Positions 1 to 7,661 of a DNA stretch of 64,000 bases are shown piece after piece. Within the stretch, counting starts at the first letter, position 1. Every line of letters starts with the position of its first letter. Both the position numbers and the translations under genes were made by a program. The notes below the pieces were generated by a model. It ran no database searches. It was given only the letters and a program-made list of their open reading frames with translations, and was not told the origin of the DNA. This DNA comes from Parashewanella sp965200795 (GTDB lineage Bacteria > Pseudomonadota > Gammaproteobacteria > Enterobacterales > Shewanellaceae), in contig CBDAVB010000035.1 in assembly GCA_965200795.1 (NCBI GenBank), positions 62,001-126,000 of the forward strand. Reading direction: 5' to 3'.

Positions 1-186
1 TAATTGGGTTTATGAGCTGATAAAGTATTTATCCTTTTCTGTACTCCGGTTAAGGCGGCTTGCGCATCTTCAGTCATCTTGTCAGCAGCGGGTCATAATA
101 CCCGGTAAGTTGCGGCAAATCAGAATGCGCTCCATAAGTTAAAGATGGATTTGATCGATTTTGATTTTGTAACGTTACGATGTAAT
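1..186 (-). pseudogene. out-of-frame tail of RHH paralog 1
   Basis: On the minus strand this stretch matches the conserved C-terminal tail of paralogs 2 and 3 (the region around the motif TYGAHSDLPQ). In paralog 1 it lies out of frame behind a stop at 187-189. A second one-base deletion is visible near 98 (GGG where the other copies have GGGG). It is a decayed 3' end, not a separate gene. Confidence 0.7.
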
Positions 187-1308
187 TCATTTGCTGATTA
201 TTTTTTCCAGCGTTGTAATTTTGTCTTCCTGCGCTTTAATTTTTTCTTCCTGCGCTTTAATTTTTTCTTCCTGCGCTTTAATTTTTTCTTCCTGAGCTTT
301 AATTTTTTCTTCCTGAGTTTTAATTTTTTCTTCCTGAGCTTTAATTTTTTCTTCCCGCGTTGTAATTTTATTTATTGCCGCTTCATCTTTTTGTTTCAGC
401 TCGTGTACCGTCTCCGGGAATGCGGGGAATTTTACTAGTTCCGCCGCAGGCTCACTTTCCCGATAGTTAATAAGTTTTTCGCCGTATTTGTTTATCCAAT
501 ATAGGTTGATACAGTGCTTAATAAACTCCGAACGACTAAAATACTTTCCTTTAGACTTTATGTTATCTAATACTTCTAACTCGCCAGGAGTTCTAATCGC
601 TAAATTTAATGGTATTCTTTTTTTTCCTCCTGCGGGTTCAGTGTCTGTTTTTCTCTTTTTAGTTTTTTCAGCTTCAGCCTCGCACGCGTCTTTTGGTAAT
701 GTAAACCGGGATCGAAAGCTGCTTCCATTTACAGGCGAATCTGCCGGACATTTAAAAGTTTTTATTCCGTAATTACTTTCCGTATATCGGTTCACACAGT
801 GCCTGATAAATTCCGCACGGCTAAAAAAGTGTCCATTAGCCATTTCTTTATCTACTGATTTTCCCTCTCTCTCAGAAATATAAACTGATATTGTTATACT
901 TTTCTTTTGGGATATTAGAGCTTCAGTCGCATATGCGTCTTCTGATAAAGCACGCTGAGATAGAGAGGCGCTTCCATTTACAACCGCGTGGTTTTGACTA
1001 TGGTTTTCAGGTCGGGGGGAGCCACCAATCAATACAACAGAGCCGGGCAAAGCAGGGTTACAAGGCTGTTCTTGGTGAAAACGCATGACCCAGGAGTGCG
1101 AAGAAGTACCGTCAGCGACACTGTAAGGCATGCGGCTTTCATCAGAGCGCGTATTGCTTGACGGCGCGCCGGCTCCGTTTGAACAGTCATAAACCCCGGC
1201 CTGTGAAGTCGCGCCCGGAGTTTCAGGCGAGCCGTAATCTGTCGAGGCATAATAAGAATCCAAATTACTACACATCAAATCTACATCTAAAAAACCATTA
1301 CTACTCAT
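187..1308 (-). CDS. tandem RHH / coiled-coil family protein, paralog 1
   Basis: Not a named family that I recognise. The start is the ATG at 1308 (MSSNGF...), with an AGGAG Shine-Dalgarno five bases upstream; a TTG further upstream lies inside the SD and is unlikely to be used. Predicted length is 373 aa. Residues 1-130 are low-complexity, rich in Ser, Asn, Gly and Pro, with no signal peptide. Two RHH-like domains follow, at about 137-181 (core SRAEFIRHCVNRY) and 232-276 (core SRSEFIKHCINLYW). Each has the beta-strand/helix/helix pattern of CopG/Arc/MetJ proteins. A basic stretch KTKKRK...GGKKR lies between them. The last 70 residues are a coiled coil built of EEKIKAQ heptads. A frameshift in an A-run near the end removes the tail present in paralogs 2 and 3. 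DNA binding is inferred from the fold pattern only. Confidence 0.8.
   Translation of the reverse strand: MSSNGFLDVDLMCSNLDSYYASTDYGSPETPGATSQAGVYDCSNGAGAPSSNTRSDESRMPYSVADGTSSHSWVMRFHQEQPCNPALPGSVVLIGGSPRPENHSQNHAVVNGSASLSQRALSEDAYATEALISQKKSITISVYISEREGKSVDKEMANGHFFSRAEFIRHCVNRYTESNYGIKTFKCPADSPVNGSSFRSRFTLPKDACEAEAEKTKKRKTDTEPAGGKKRIPLNLAIRTPGELEVLDNIKSKGKYFSRSEFIKHCINLYWINKYGEKLINYRESEPAAELVKFPAFPETVHELKQKDEAAINKITTREEKIKAQEEKIKTQEEKIKAQEEKIKAQEEKIKAQEEKIKAQEDKITTLEKIISK
222..363. repeat. 21-bp tandem repeat coding coiled-coil heptads
   Basis: About six to seven copies of a 21-bp unit (TTTAATTTTTTCTTCCTGCG and variants) encode successive EEKIKAQ heptads of paralog 1. Unit length is an exact multiple of three and of the heptad, so copy-number change would lengthen or shorten the coiled coil without changing frame. 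Paralog 3 has only two to three units at the matching place (4440-4500). Confidence 0.85.
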
Positions 1309-1428
1309 AACAACTCCTGAATTTAACAATAAAACTATTACCCGACAGGGTTATAATAATCACAGTCAGATTCTTGATTACAAGTTAATTTAACCGGAAT
1401 GAGATCCCTTAAAGAAACTGTCCCGGCC
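1309..1428 (-). promoter_or_regulatory. conserved 5' block of RHH family, copy 1
   Basis: About 120 bp directly upstream of the ATG are nearly identical in all six family 5' ends. Reading on the minus strand it holds a dyad CTTGTAATCAAG (1373-1384), a plausible -35 TTGTAA inside that dyad, a -10-like TATTAT/GATTAT, an AT-rich leader and AGGAG. Conservation above that of the coding regions suggests a shared promoter/operator. RHH proteins commonly bind short dyads in their own promoters, so autoregulation is possible but not shown. Confidence 0.55.
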
Positions 1429-1594
1429 CGGTTACGCTTGATGATGAATAAGGCTCATCAGATATGATCCGCCTTCCGGGCGCGAAACTGATCAGCGCCG
1501 TTCCCGGTTATTCAGTTTTCCTCCTTTCTGACTTCCTGAGATATTATTGCGTAACCCCTCACGCCGGGCGGCTGACGGCTTTTTTTGAGTCCCC

Positions 1595-1823
1595 CGCAGA
1601 TGGCGCGGCTTATCCGGGATTGCAGCGGCATTGTCTGCCTGTGTTTGACCGGGCAGGTGGATCAGCTGCAGCCGCCTGTGATGGCCGGGGATAACACCAG
1701 CCAATACGGCACGGCGTACCGTTAGTATTGAGGCGGCCTGCGGCGTGACCACGGGCGTATCGGCGTTGGACAGAGTGTCTGCCGTTAAAGCGGCGGTTAA
1801 CGAGCGGGCGCGGCCGGGTGACT
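1595..1823 (+). pseudogene. internal ribB fragment, copy 1
   Basis: Matches bases 15755-15988 of the intact ribB, with small deletions and substitutions that break the frame. The left junction (GAGTCCCCC next to CGCAGATGG) joins the start of the GIY-YIG gene to the inside of ribB, deleting the riboswitch and the ribB 5' end. There is no start codon or riboswitch, so it is non-functional. The stretch 1429-1594 before it carries no gene I can support. Confidence 0.85.
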
Positions 1824-2096
1824 TTTATTCAGGACACAGCCGGCGGCAATTTTAACCAGCTTGTGAACGTGAAGCACTCACGTAAAAGGTGAGGTAACCT
1901 GAACGGAAAACTTATTTACTTTTATGCGGTTCATCTTTGTGTAAGCGTTCAACTGATATTTCCGGCTTCAACGCCCTCCGGGCTCTTGTCCGGCGCCTTT
2001 GGCTGACGCACCAAAGTCCGCGGATGACCGGCACACAAAACCGGTTATTTCATTCGCCGCCTTGTCAGATATGACAAAATGAAGTACTGAAATTTA
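1824..2096. repeat. 265-bp spacer repeat, copy 1
   Basis: This spacer recurs at 3968-4237, 6289-6562 and 11162-11437, always just beyond the 3' end of a family gene. It has no convincing ORF. It contains a 7-bp inverted repeat CTTTGGC/GCCAAAG and an ACCGG/CCGGT hairpin, read on the minus strand. These could act as a transcript end signal for the neighbouring paralog, but there is no clear T-tail. Confidence 0.6.
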
Positions 2097-2114
2097 ATTG
2101 GGTTTATGAGCTAA

Positions 2115-3296
2115 TCAACTATTCATCTTTTCCTGTACTCTTTTCTGTACTTCGTCTAAGCCGGCTTGCGCATCTTCAGACATCTTGTCAGCAGCGGGGT
2201 CATAACACCCGATATATTGCGGCAAATCAGAATGCGCTCCATAAGTTAAAAATGAATTTGATCGATTTGGATATTTTGACGTTACGATGCAATCCATTAG
2301 CGCTTTATTTTTTTCTTCCAGCTCGTGAATTTTTTCTTGTAAATCATTAAATCCTTCTCTTGCCATTTTATTTTCTTTTTTTAACACTTCAATTTGTTGT
2401 TTCAGCGACTCATTTTCTTCTTGTTCCGCCGCAGACATCTCTATCGGAAGGAGTACTGATGTTTTTGGGTATTTTTCCGGCCTGTATCGGTTTACACAGT
2501 ACCTAATAAACTCCGAACGAACTAAATACCTTTCGATCTTCACCTCCTTATCTATTGATTCTAACTCTTCATGAGAAAAATTAACTCGAATTGTTTCTGA
2601 TTTTTTGTTTCCTGCTGCATATTCTTCTTGTGTCTGCGCGGTTCTCGTCTCACTTCTTACTGCGGCGGGTTGTGCTCGCCCCCCCGGCTTACCAGGCGTA
2701 AGCTCTATTAATTGCTCTCCGTATTTATCCGCCCAATATAGGTTTATACGGTGCTTAACAAGTGACTCATAAGATGAAAACCCTCCGATCTTTGAATCAT
2801 CTTTCACTAATTCAAAATCGCACTTAGAAAGACGAAGATTTACTCTTACTGATTTTATTTCTACTAATTTCGCTGTGAATTCTTCTGCTACCGGTGTGCA
2901 TTGAATTGATTTTTGTCTCTTACTAAGTTTTTTAGTTTTTTTAACTTTTATAGGGTCAGGCGCGTGCGCGTCTTCTGATTTCTCTTCAGGTCGTCGGGAA
3001 AGTTCACCAGTCAATAAGGGGTTATCCGCATCGATGCAGGGGAAACTATGGATATAAGGCTGTTCTTGGTGAAAAAGCGTGACCCCGGAGTGCGAAGAAG
3101 TACCGTCAGCGACACTGTAAGGCATGCGGCTTTCATCAGAGCGCGTATTGCTTGACGGCGCGCCGGCTCCGTTTGAACAGTCATAAACCCCGGCCTGTGA
3201 AGTCGCGCCCGGAGTTTCAGGCCAGCTGTAATCTGTCAAGGCATAATAAGAATCCAAATTACTACACAACAAATCTAAATAACTATTACCACTCAT
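2115..3296 (-). CDS. tandem RHH / coiled-coil family protein, paralog 2
   Basis: Predicted 393 aa from the ATG at 3296 (MSGNSYLDL), AGGAG five bases upstream. The first ~90 residues are almost identical to paralogs 1 and 3. A basic cluster VKKTKKLSKRQK precedes RHH domain 1 (about 149-192, with a weaker core SSYESLVKHRINLYW). RHH 2 (about 233-276) has the core VRSEFIRYCVNRY. Residues 290-334 form a coiled coil, followed by the conserved tail TYGAHSDLPQYIGCYDP. No signal peptide or membrane segment is visible. It sits between a 265-bp spacer on its 3' side and the conserved 5' block. It appears to be a full-length family member. Confidence 0.85.
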   Translation of the reverse strand: MSGNSYLDLLCSNLDSYYALTDYSWPETPGATSQAGVYDCSNGAGAPSSNTRSDESRMPYSVADGTSSHSGVTLFHQEQPYIHSFPCIDADNPLLTGELSRRPEEKSEDAHAPDPIKVKKTKKLSKRQKSIQCTPVAEEFTAKLVEIKSVRVNLRLSKCDFELVKDDSKIGGFSSYESLVKHRINLYWADKYGEQLIELTPGKPGGRAQPAAVRSETRTAQTQEEYAAGNKKSETIRVNFSHEELESIDKEVKIERYLVRSEFIRYCVNRYRPEKYPKTSVLLPIEMSAAEQEENESLKQQIEVLKKENKMAREGFNDLQEKIHELEEKNKALMDCIVTSKYPNRSNSFLTYGAHSDLPQYIGCYDPAADKMSEDAQAGLDEVQKRVQEKMNS

Positions 3297-3416
3297 AACA
3301 ACTCCTGAATTTAACAATAAAATTATTACCCGACAGGGTTATAATAATCACAGCCAGATGCTTGATTACAAGTTAATTTAACCGGAATGAGATCCCTTAA
3401 AGAAACTGTCCCGGCG
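3297..3416 (-). promoter_or_regulatory. conserved 5' block of RHH family, copy 2
   Basis: Near-identical to the block before paralog 1. The dyad is perfect (3361-3372). Confidence 0.55.
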
Positions 3417-3461
3417 CGGCAAACGACACGGAAAGTGACTGACTCAAACCAGTTGCCGTTT

Positions 3462-3896
3462 TTACCGCTTCTGAATGAGTTTTAACTTCCTGTCACGACT
3501 CATCTTCTTAATTTCATTCTCTCTTTTTAACGCTGCTCTTTTGTTCGCCACTTGCTCCTGATAACGCAGTGTTAACGGCCCTTTGACTTTAAGAAACTTA
3601 GCCGCTTTGATGCCGCCGGCCTGATGTTCACCGAACCGGCGCTCAACATCCGTGGTACAGCCGGTGTAAAGCAGGCCTTTCTGGGTCTCAATGATGTAAA
3701 CCCGCCAGGCGGCTGACGGCTTTTTTTGAGTCCCCCGCAGATGGCGCGGCTTATCCGGGATTGCAGCGGCATTGTCTGCCTGTGTTTGACCGGGGCGCAG
3801 GTGGATCAGCTGCAGCCGCCTATGATGGCCGGGGATAACACCAGCCAATACGGCACGGCGTACCGTGATTATTGAGGCGGCCTGCGGCGTGACCAC
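3462..3896 (-). pseudogene. GIY-YIG domain fused in frame to antisense ribB
   Basis: The 3' part (3462-3730) encodes an almost complete GIY-YIG protein of the UPF0213 type, with VYII, LYTG and RRFGEHQAGG. Its own ATG is lost where the gene joins the ribB fragment. The open frame runs through the complementary strand of ribB and could start at a GTG at 3896, giving a 144-residue chimera. The N-terminal 55 residues have no meaning as ribB. Without its original start or SD it is most likely a by-product of the duplication, but it remains open. Confidence 0.6.
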
Positions 3897-3967
3897 GGGC
3901 GTATCGGCGTTGGACAGAGTGTCTGCCGTTAAAGCGGCGGTTAACGAGCGGGCGCGGCCGGGTGACT
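3736..3967 (+). pseudogene. internal ribB fragment, copy 2
   Basis: Same segment of ribB and same left junction as at 1595-1823, so both copies descend from a single deletion event. It lies antisense to the 5' part of the chimeric frame at 3462-3896. Confidence 0.85.
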
Positions 3968-4237
3968 TTTATTCAGGACACAGCCGGCGGCAATTTTAAC
4001 CAGCTTGTGAACGTGAAGCACTCACGTAAAAGGTGAGGTAACCTGAACGGAAAACTTATTTATTTTTATGCGGTTCATCTTTGTGTAAGCGTTCAACTGA
4101 TGTTTCCGGGTTCAACGCCCTCCGGGCTCTTGTCCGGCGCCTTTGGCTGACGCGCCAAAGTCCGCGGATGACCGGCACACAAAACCGGTTATTTCATTCG
4201 CCGCCTTGTCAGATATGACAAAATGAAGTACTGAAAT
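3968..4237. repeat. 265-bp spacer repeat, copy 2
   Basis: Second copy of the spacer, between the ribB fragment and the stop codon of paralog 3. The hairpin arms are kept. Confidence 0.6.
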
Positions 4238-5773
4238 TTAATTGGGTTTATGAGCTGATAAAGTATTTATCTTAGCCTGTACTTCGGCTAAGGCGGCTGC
4301 CGCATCTTCAGTCATTTTGTCAGCAGCGGGGTCATAACACCCGATATATTGCGGCAAATCAGAATGCGCTCCATAAGTTAAAGATGGATTTGATCGATTT
4401 TGACTTTGTAACGTGATGATGTAATTCATTTGCTGATTATTTTTTTCTTCCAGCGCTTTAATTTTTTCTTCCAGCGCTTTAATTTTTTCTTCCCGCGTTG
4501 TAATTTTATTTATTGCCGCTTCATCTTTTTGTTTCAGCGCGTTTACCGTCTCCGTGAATGCGGCGAGTTTTGCTAGCGCAGCGTCACTTCCCGGATAGTC
4601 AAAAAGTTTTTCGCCGTATTTGTTTATCCAATATAGGTTGATACAGTACTTATGAAACTCCGAACGACTAAAAAACTTTCTTTTAGACATTATGCGATCT
4701 ATTTCTGTAAGCTCGCAATGAGTCACTTTAATCGTTAAATTTACTGCTATTCTTTTTCTTTTTTTTCCTCCTGCGGGTTCAGTGTCTGTTTTTCTCTTTT
4801 TAGTTTTTTCAGCTTCAGCCTCGCACGCGTCTTTTGGTAATGTAAACCGGAATAGAAAGCTGCTTCCATTTACAGGCGAATCTGCCGGACATTTAAAAAT
4901 TTTTATTCCGTAATTACTTTCCGTATATCGGTTCACACAGTGCCTAGCAAATTCCGCACGGCTAAAAAAGTGTCCCTTAACCATTTCTTTATCTATTAAT
5001 TCTCCCTCTCTCTCAGAAATATAAACTGATATTGTTATACTTTTCTTTTGGGATATTACAGCTTCAGTCGCATATGCGTCTTCTGATAAAGCACGCTGAG
5101 ATAGAGAGGCGCTTCCATTTACAACCGCATGGTTTTGACTATGGCTTTCAGGTCGGGGGGAGTTACCAATCAATAGGAGGTTATCCGCGGCAGAGCCGGG
5201 CAAACCGGGGTTACAAGGCTGTTCTTGGTGAAAATCAGTCGCATATGCGTCTTCTGATAAAGCACGCTGAGATAGAGAGGCGCTTCCATTTACAACCGCG
5301 TGGTTTTGACTATGGTTTTCAGGTCGGGGGGAGCCACCAATCAATACAGCAGAGCCGGGCAAACCAGGGTTACAAGGCTGTTCTTGGTGAAAATCAGTCG
5401 CATATGCGTCTTCTGATAAAGCACGCTGAGATAGAGAGGCGCTTCCATTTACAACCGCGTGGTTTTGACTATGGTTTTCAGGTCGGGGGGAGCCACCAAT
5501 CAATACAGCAGAGCCGGGCAAACCAGGGTTACAAGGCTGTTCTTGGTGAAAACGCATGACCCCGGAGTGCGAAGAAGTACCGTCAGCGACACTGTAAGGC
5601 ATGCGGCTTTCATCAGAGCGCGTATTGCTTGACGGCGCGCCGGCTCCGTTTGAACAGTCATAAACCCCGGCCTGTGAAGTCGCGCCCGGAGTTTCAGCCC
5701 AGCCGTAATCTGTCAAGGCATAATAAGAATCCAAATTACTACAAATCAAATCTAAATAACTATTACCACTCAT
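4238..5773 (-). CDS. tandem RHH / coiled-coil family protein, paralog 3
   Basis: Predicted 511 aa from the ATG at 5773 (MSGNSYLDLI), AGGAG five bases upstream. The N-terminal region is enlarged by three tandem copies of a 53-57 residue module (about residues 75-235) beginning FHQEQPCNPGLPG and ending LSEDAYAT. RHH 1 is at about 244-289 (SRAEFARHCVNRY) and RHH 2 at about 341-386 (SRSEFHKYCINLYW). The linker has the strongly basic pair KTKKRK and GGKKRKR, resembling a bipartite nuclear localisation signal. A coiled coil (405-458) and the intact conserved tail follow. It is closest to paralog 1, which has one module and a truncated tail. Confidence 0.85.
   Translation of the reverse strand: MSGNSYLDLICSNLDSYYALTDYGWAETPGATSQAGVYDCSNGAGAPSSNTRSDESRMPYSVADGTSSHSGVMRFHQEQPCNPGLPGSAVLIGGSPRPENHSQNHAVVNGSASLSQRALSEDAYATDFHQEQPCNPGLPGSAVLIGGSPRPENHSQNHAVVNGSASLSQRALSEDAYATDFHQEQPCNPGLPGSAADNLLLIGNSPRPESHSQNHAVVNGSASLSQRALSEDAYATEAVISQKKSITISVYISEREGELIDKEMVKGHFFSRAEFARHCVNRYTESNYGIKIFKCPADSPVNGSSFLFRFTLPKDACEAEAEKTKKRKTDTEPAGGKKRKRIAVNLTIKVTHCELTEIDRIMSKRKFFSRSEFHKYCINLYWINKYGEKLFDYPGSDAALAKLAAFTETVNALKQKDEAAINKITTREEKIKALEEKIKALEEKNNQQMNYIITLQSQNRSNPSLTYGAHSDLPQYIGCYDPAADKMTEDAAAALAEVQAKINTLSAHKPN
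5064..5552. repeat. 159-bp tandem repeat inside paralog 3
   Basis: Two near-identical 159-bp units (5235-5393 and 5394-5552) and one 171-bp variant (5064-5234) encode the repeated N-terminal module. All lengths are multiples of three. The two right-hand units are nearly indistinguishable, suggesting recent duplication. An assembly error is an alternative explanation. Confidence 0.9.
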
Positions 5774-5893
5774 AACAACTCCTGAATTTAACAATAAAAT
5801 TATTACCCGACTGGGTTATAATAATCACAGCCAGATGCTTGATTACAAGTTAATTTAACCGGAATGAGATCCCTTAAAGAAACTGTCCCGGCC
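5774..5893 (-). promoter_or_regulatory. conserved 5' block of RHH family, copy 3
   Basis: Near-identical to the other copies. The dyad at 5838-5849 is perfect. Confidence 0.55.
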
Positions 5894-6059
5894 CGGTTAC
5901 GCTTGATGATGAATAAGGCTCATCAGATATGATCCGCCTTCCCGGCGCGAAACTGATCAGCGCCGTTCCCGGTTATTCTGTTTTCCTCCTTTCTGACTTC
6001 CTGATATATTATTGCGTAACCCCTCACGCCGGGCGGCTGACGGCTTTTTTTGAGTCCCC

Positions 6060-6288
6060 CGCAGATGGCGCGGCTTATCCGGGATTGCAGCGGCATTGTC
6101 TGCCTGTGTTTGACCGGGCAGGTGGATCAGCTGCAGCCGCCTATGATGGCCGGGGATAACACCAGCCAATACGGCACGTCGTACCGTGAGTATTGAGGCG
6201 GCCTGCGGCGTGACCACGGGCGTATCGGCGTTGGACAGAGTGTCTGCCGTTAAAGCGGCGGTTAACGAGCGGGCGCGGCCGGGTGACT
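6060..6288 (+). pseudogene. internal ribB fragment, copy 3
   Basis: Third copy of the same frame-broken ribB segment with the same left junction. The flank 5894-6059 matches 1429-1594, so blocks 1 and 3 are sister duplicates. No gene is supported in that flank. Confidence 0.85.
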
Positions 6289-6562
6289 TTTATTCAGGAC
6301 ACAGCCGGCGGCAATTTTAACCAGCTTGTGAACGTGAAGCACTCACGTAAAAGGTGAGGTAACCTGAACGGAAAACTTATTTATTTTTATGCGGTTCATC
6401 TTTGTGTAAGCGTTCAACTGATGTTTCCGGGTTCAACGCCCTCCGGGCTCTTGTCCGGCGCCTTTGGCTGACGCGCCAAAGTCCGCGGATGACCGGCACA
6501 AAAACCGGTTATTTCATTCTCCGCCTTGTCAGATATGACAAAATGAAGTACTGAAATTTAAT
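6289..6562. repeat. 265-bp spacer repeat, copy 3
   Basis: Third spacer copy, leading into the decayed 3' end of paralog 4. Confidence 0.6.
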
Positions 6563-6569
6563 TGGGTTT

Positions 6570-7216
6570 ATGCTCTGTAAAGAGCCTTCTGCTTTTGCTG
6601 ACTTTCGGCGAACCTGGCTGCCATATCTTCATTCAACTTTTGAGCAGCGTGTCTTGACAATACTTTTTCAAAGTCTTGCAAATCAGTATTCACTTCCATA
6701 GATAATATCGACTGTTAATTTTGTAATGTTGCGATGCATTTCTCTTTAATTTTTTCTTACTGCTCGTTAATTTTTTTCCTGCGCTTTATTTGTTTTTAGT
6801 AAATTATTTAAATCTGCTTTTACCGGTTCAATTTGTTGTTTCAGCGCCTCTGCCTCACCTCTTACTGCGGCGAGTTCTGCTTTTAACGCCGCAGACTTCT
6901 TCTTCGGAAGGGGTAATGATGTTTGGTATTTTTCCCGCATATATTGGTTTATACAGTGCTTAATAAATTTCGTACGATCGCCATAATTGTTCTTATTCGT
7001 TTCCTCATCTATTGATGTTAACTCTCTCTCATAAAGTCTAATTTGTACTCTTGATTGTTTTCCTGCTACATGTTCTTCTTGTGTCAGCGCGGTTCCCGTC
7101 TCACTTCTTACTGCGGCGTATTGTGCTCGTTTCGCCGGTGTCACACTTTGCGGAAGCTTTATTAATGACCTTTTGTGTTCATGCCTTCAATAGAGGTTTG
7201 TACTTAGGATACTTAG
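6570..7216 (-). pseudogene. 3' part of RHH paralog 4 (broken)
   Basis: Open from a GTG at 7144 to a stop at 6767. It encodes one full RHH domain (core DRTKFIKHCINQY) plus a coiled coil. In frame upstream of the GTG is the end of another RHH domain, recognisable as NLY followed by a stop where the family has NLYW. Downstream of 6767 the family tail continues through several stops to about 6580. The 5' edge ends exactly where the MITE-like element begins. This is therefore the 3' half of the gene whose 5' half is at 7662-8886. Confidence 0.75.
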
Positions 7217-7527
7217 GAACTGTCCCAAAATAACTTCCCTGTTTTGCTGTCGTTTATTTTTGGCTTATACAAGGCGGAGAAAGCGAGGTGTAGTCATTAC
7301 CGACATACAAAACTGTCGTTACTTCGTTTCTACATAAGCTTTCGACAACGCAGTAACTCTTTATTCAAAAAACGCAAAAATAAACACAGCCCAAAGGGTT
7401 ACGCTTAACATTGCCACTCTCTGCGTTACTCATCATTCATTTAGAGTGACTAGACTTCATTCTTCGCGCCTTGATATTGGCAATTTTAAGCAGTAACAAA
7501 TCGGGAAGTTATTTCGGGACAGTTACT
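7217..7527. mobile_element. MITE-like element, 311 bp
   Basis: Bounded by imperfect inverted repeats of about 24 bp: the left end begins GGAACTGTCCCAAAATAACT and the right end is its near complement, ending AGTTATTTCGGGACAGTTAC. There is no ORF of note inside. A partial second copy lies at 33371-33480 and a collapsed pair of ends at 16365-16397, so this is a dispersed family. It interrupts paralog 4 within an RHH coding region. Confidence 0.7.
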
Positions 7528-7544
7528 AAATTTTTAGGCTTAAT

Positions 7545-7660
7545 TTATCATACCAGCGTAGGCTGGTATCCAGAGACTTTTTGCTAAATGAACCAAAGAC
7601 TCTAGACTCCAGCATTCGCTGGAGTGACGAGGTAGCTGGTATAGTTTCTACTGCCACGTC
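7545..7660. repeat. REP-like palindromic doublet
   Basis: Two short palindromic arms (ACCAGCGTAGGCTGGTATCC and CTCCAGCATTCGCTGGAG), separated by about 40 bp, lie directly beside the MITE-like element. A similar doublet occurs after rsmG at 47645-47735 and a single arm near 59580. The pattern is that of bacterial REP elements. Confidence 0.55.
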
Positions 7661-7661
7661 C

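Noticed and set aside
222..363. Short regular repeats considered as a CRISPR array
   Set aside because: Units are contiguous 21-bp coding repeats with no spacers, and no cas genes are near.
145..438. Plus-strand frame of repeated Phe/Asn residues
   Set aside because: It is the exact complement of the coiled-coil heptad repeats of paralog 1 and has no SD.
5032..5559. Plus-strand 175-codon frame across the 159-bp repeats
   Set aside because: Antisense shadow of paralog 3; its repeat pattern is only a consequence of the coding repeats.
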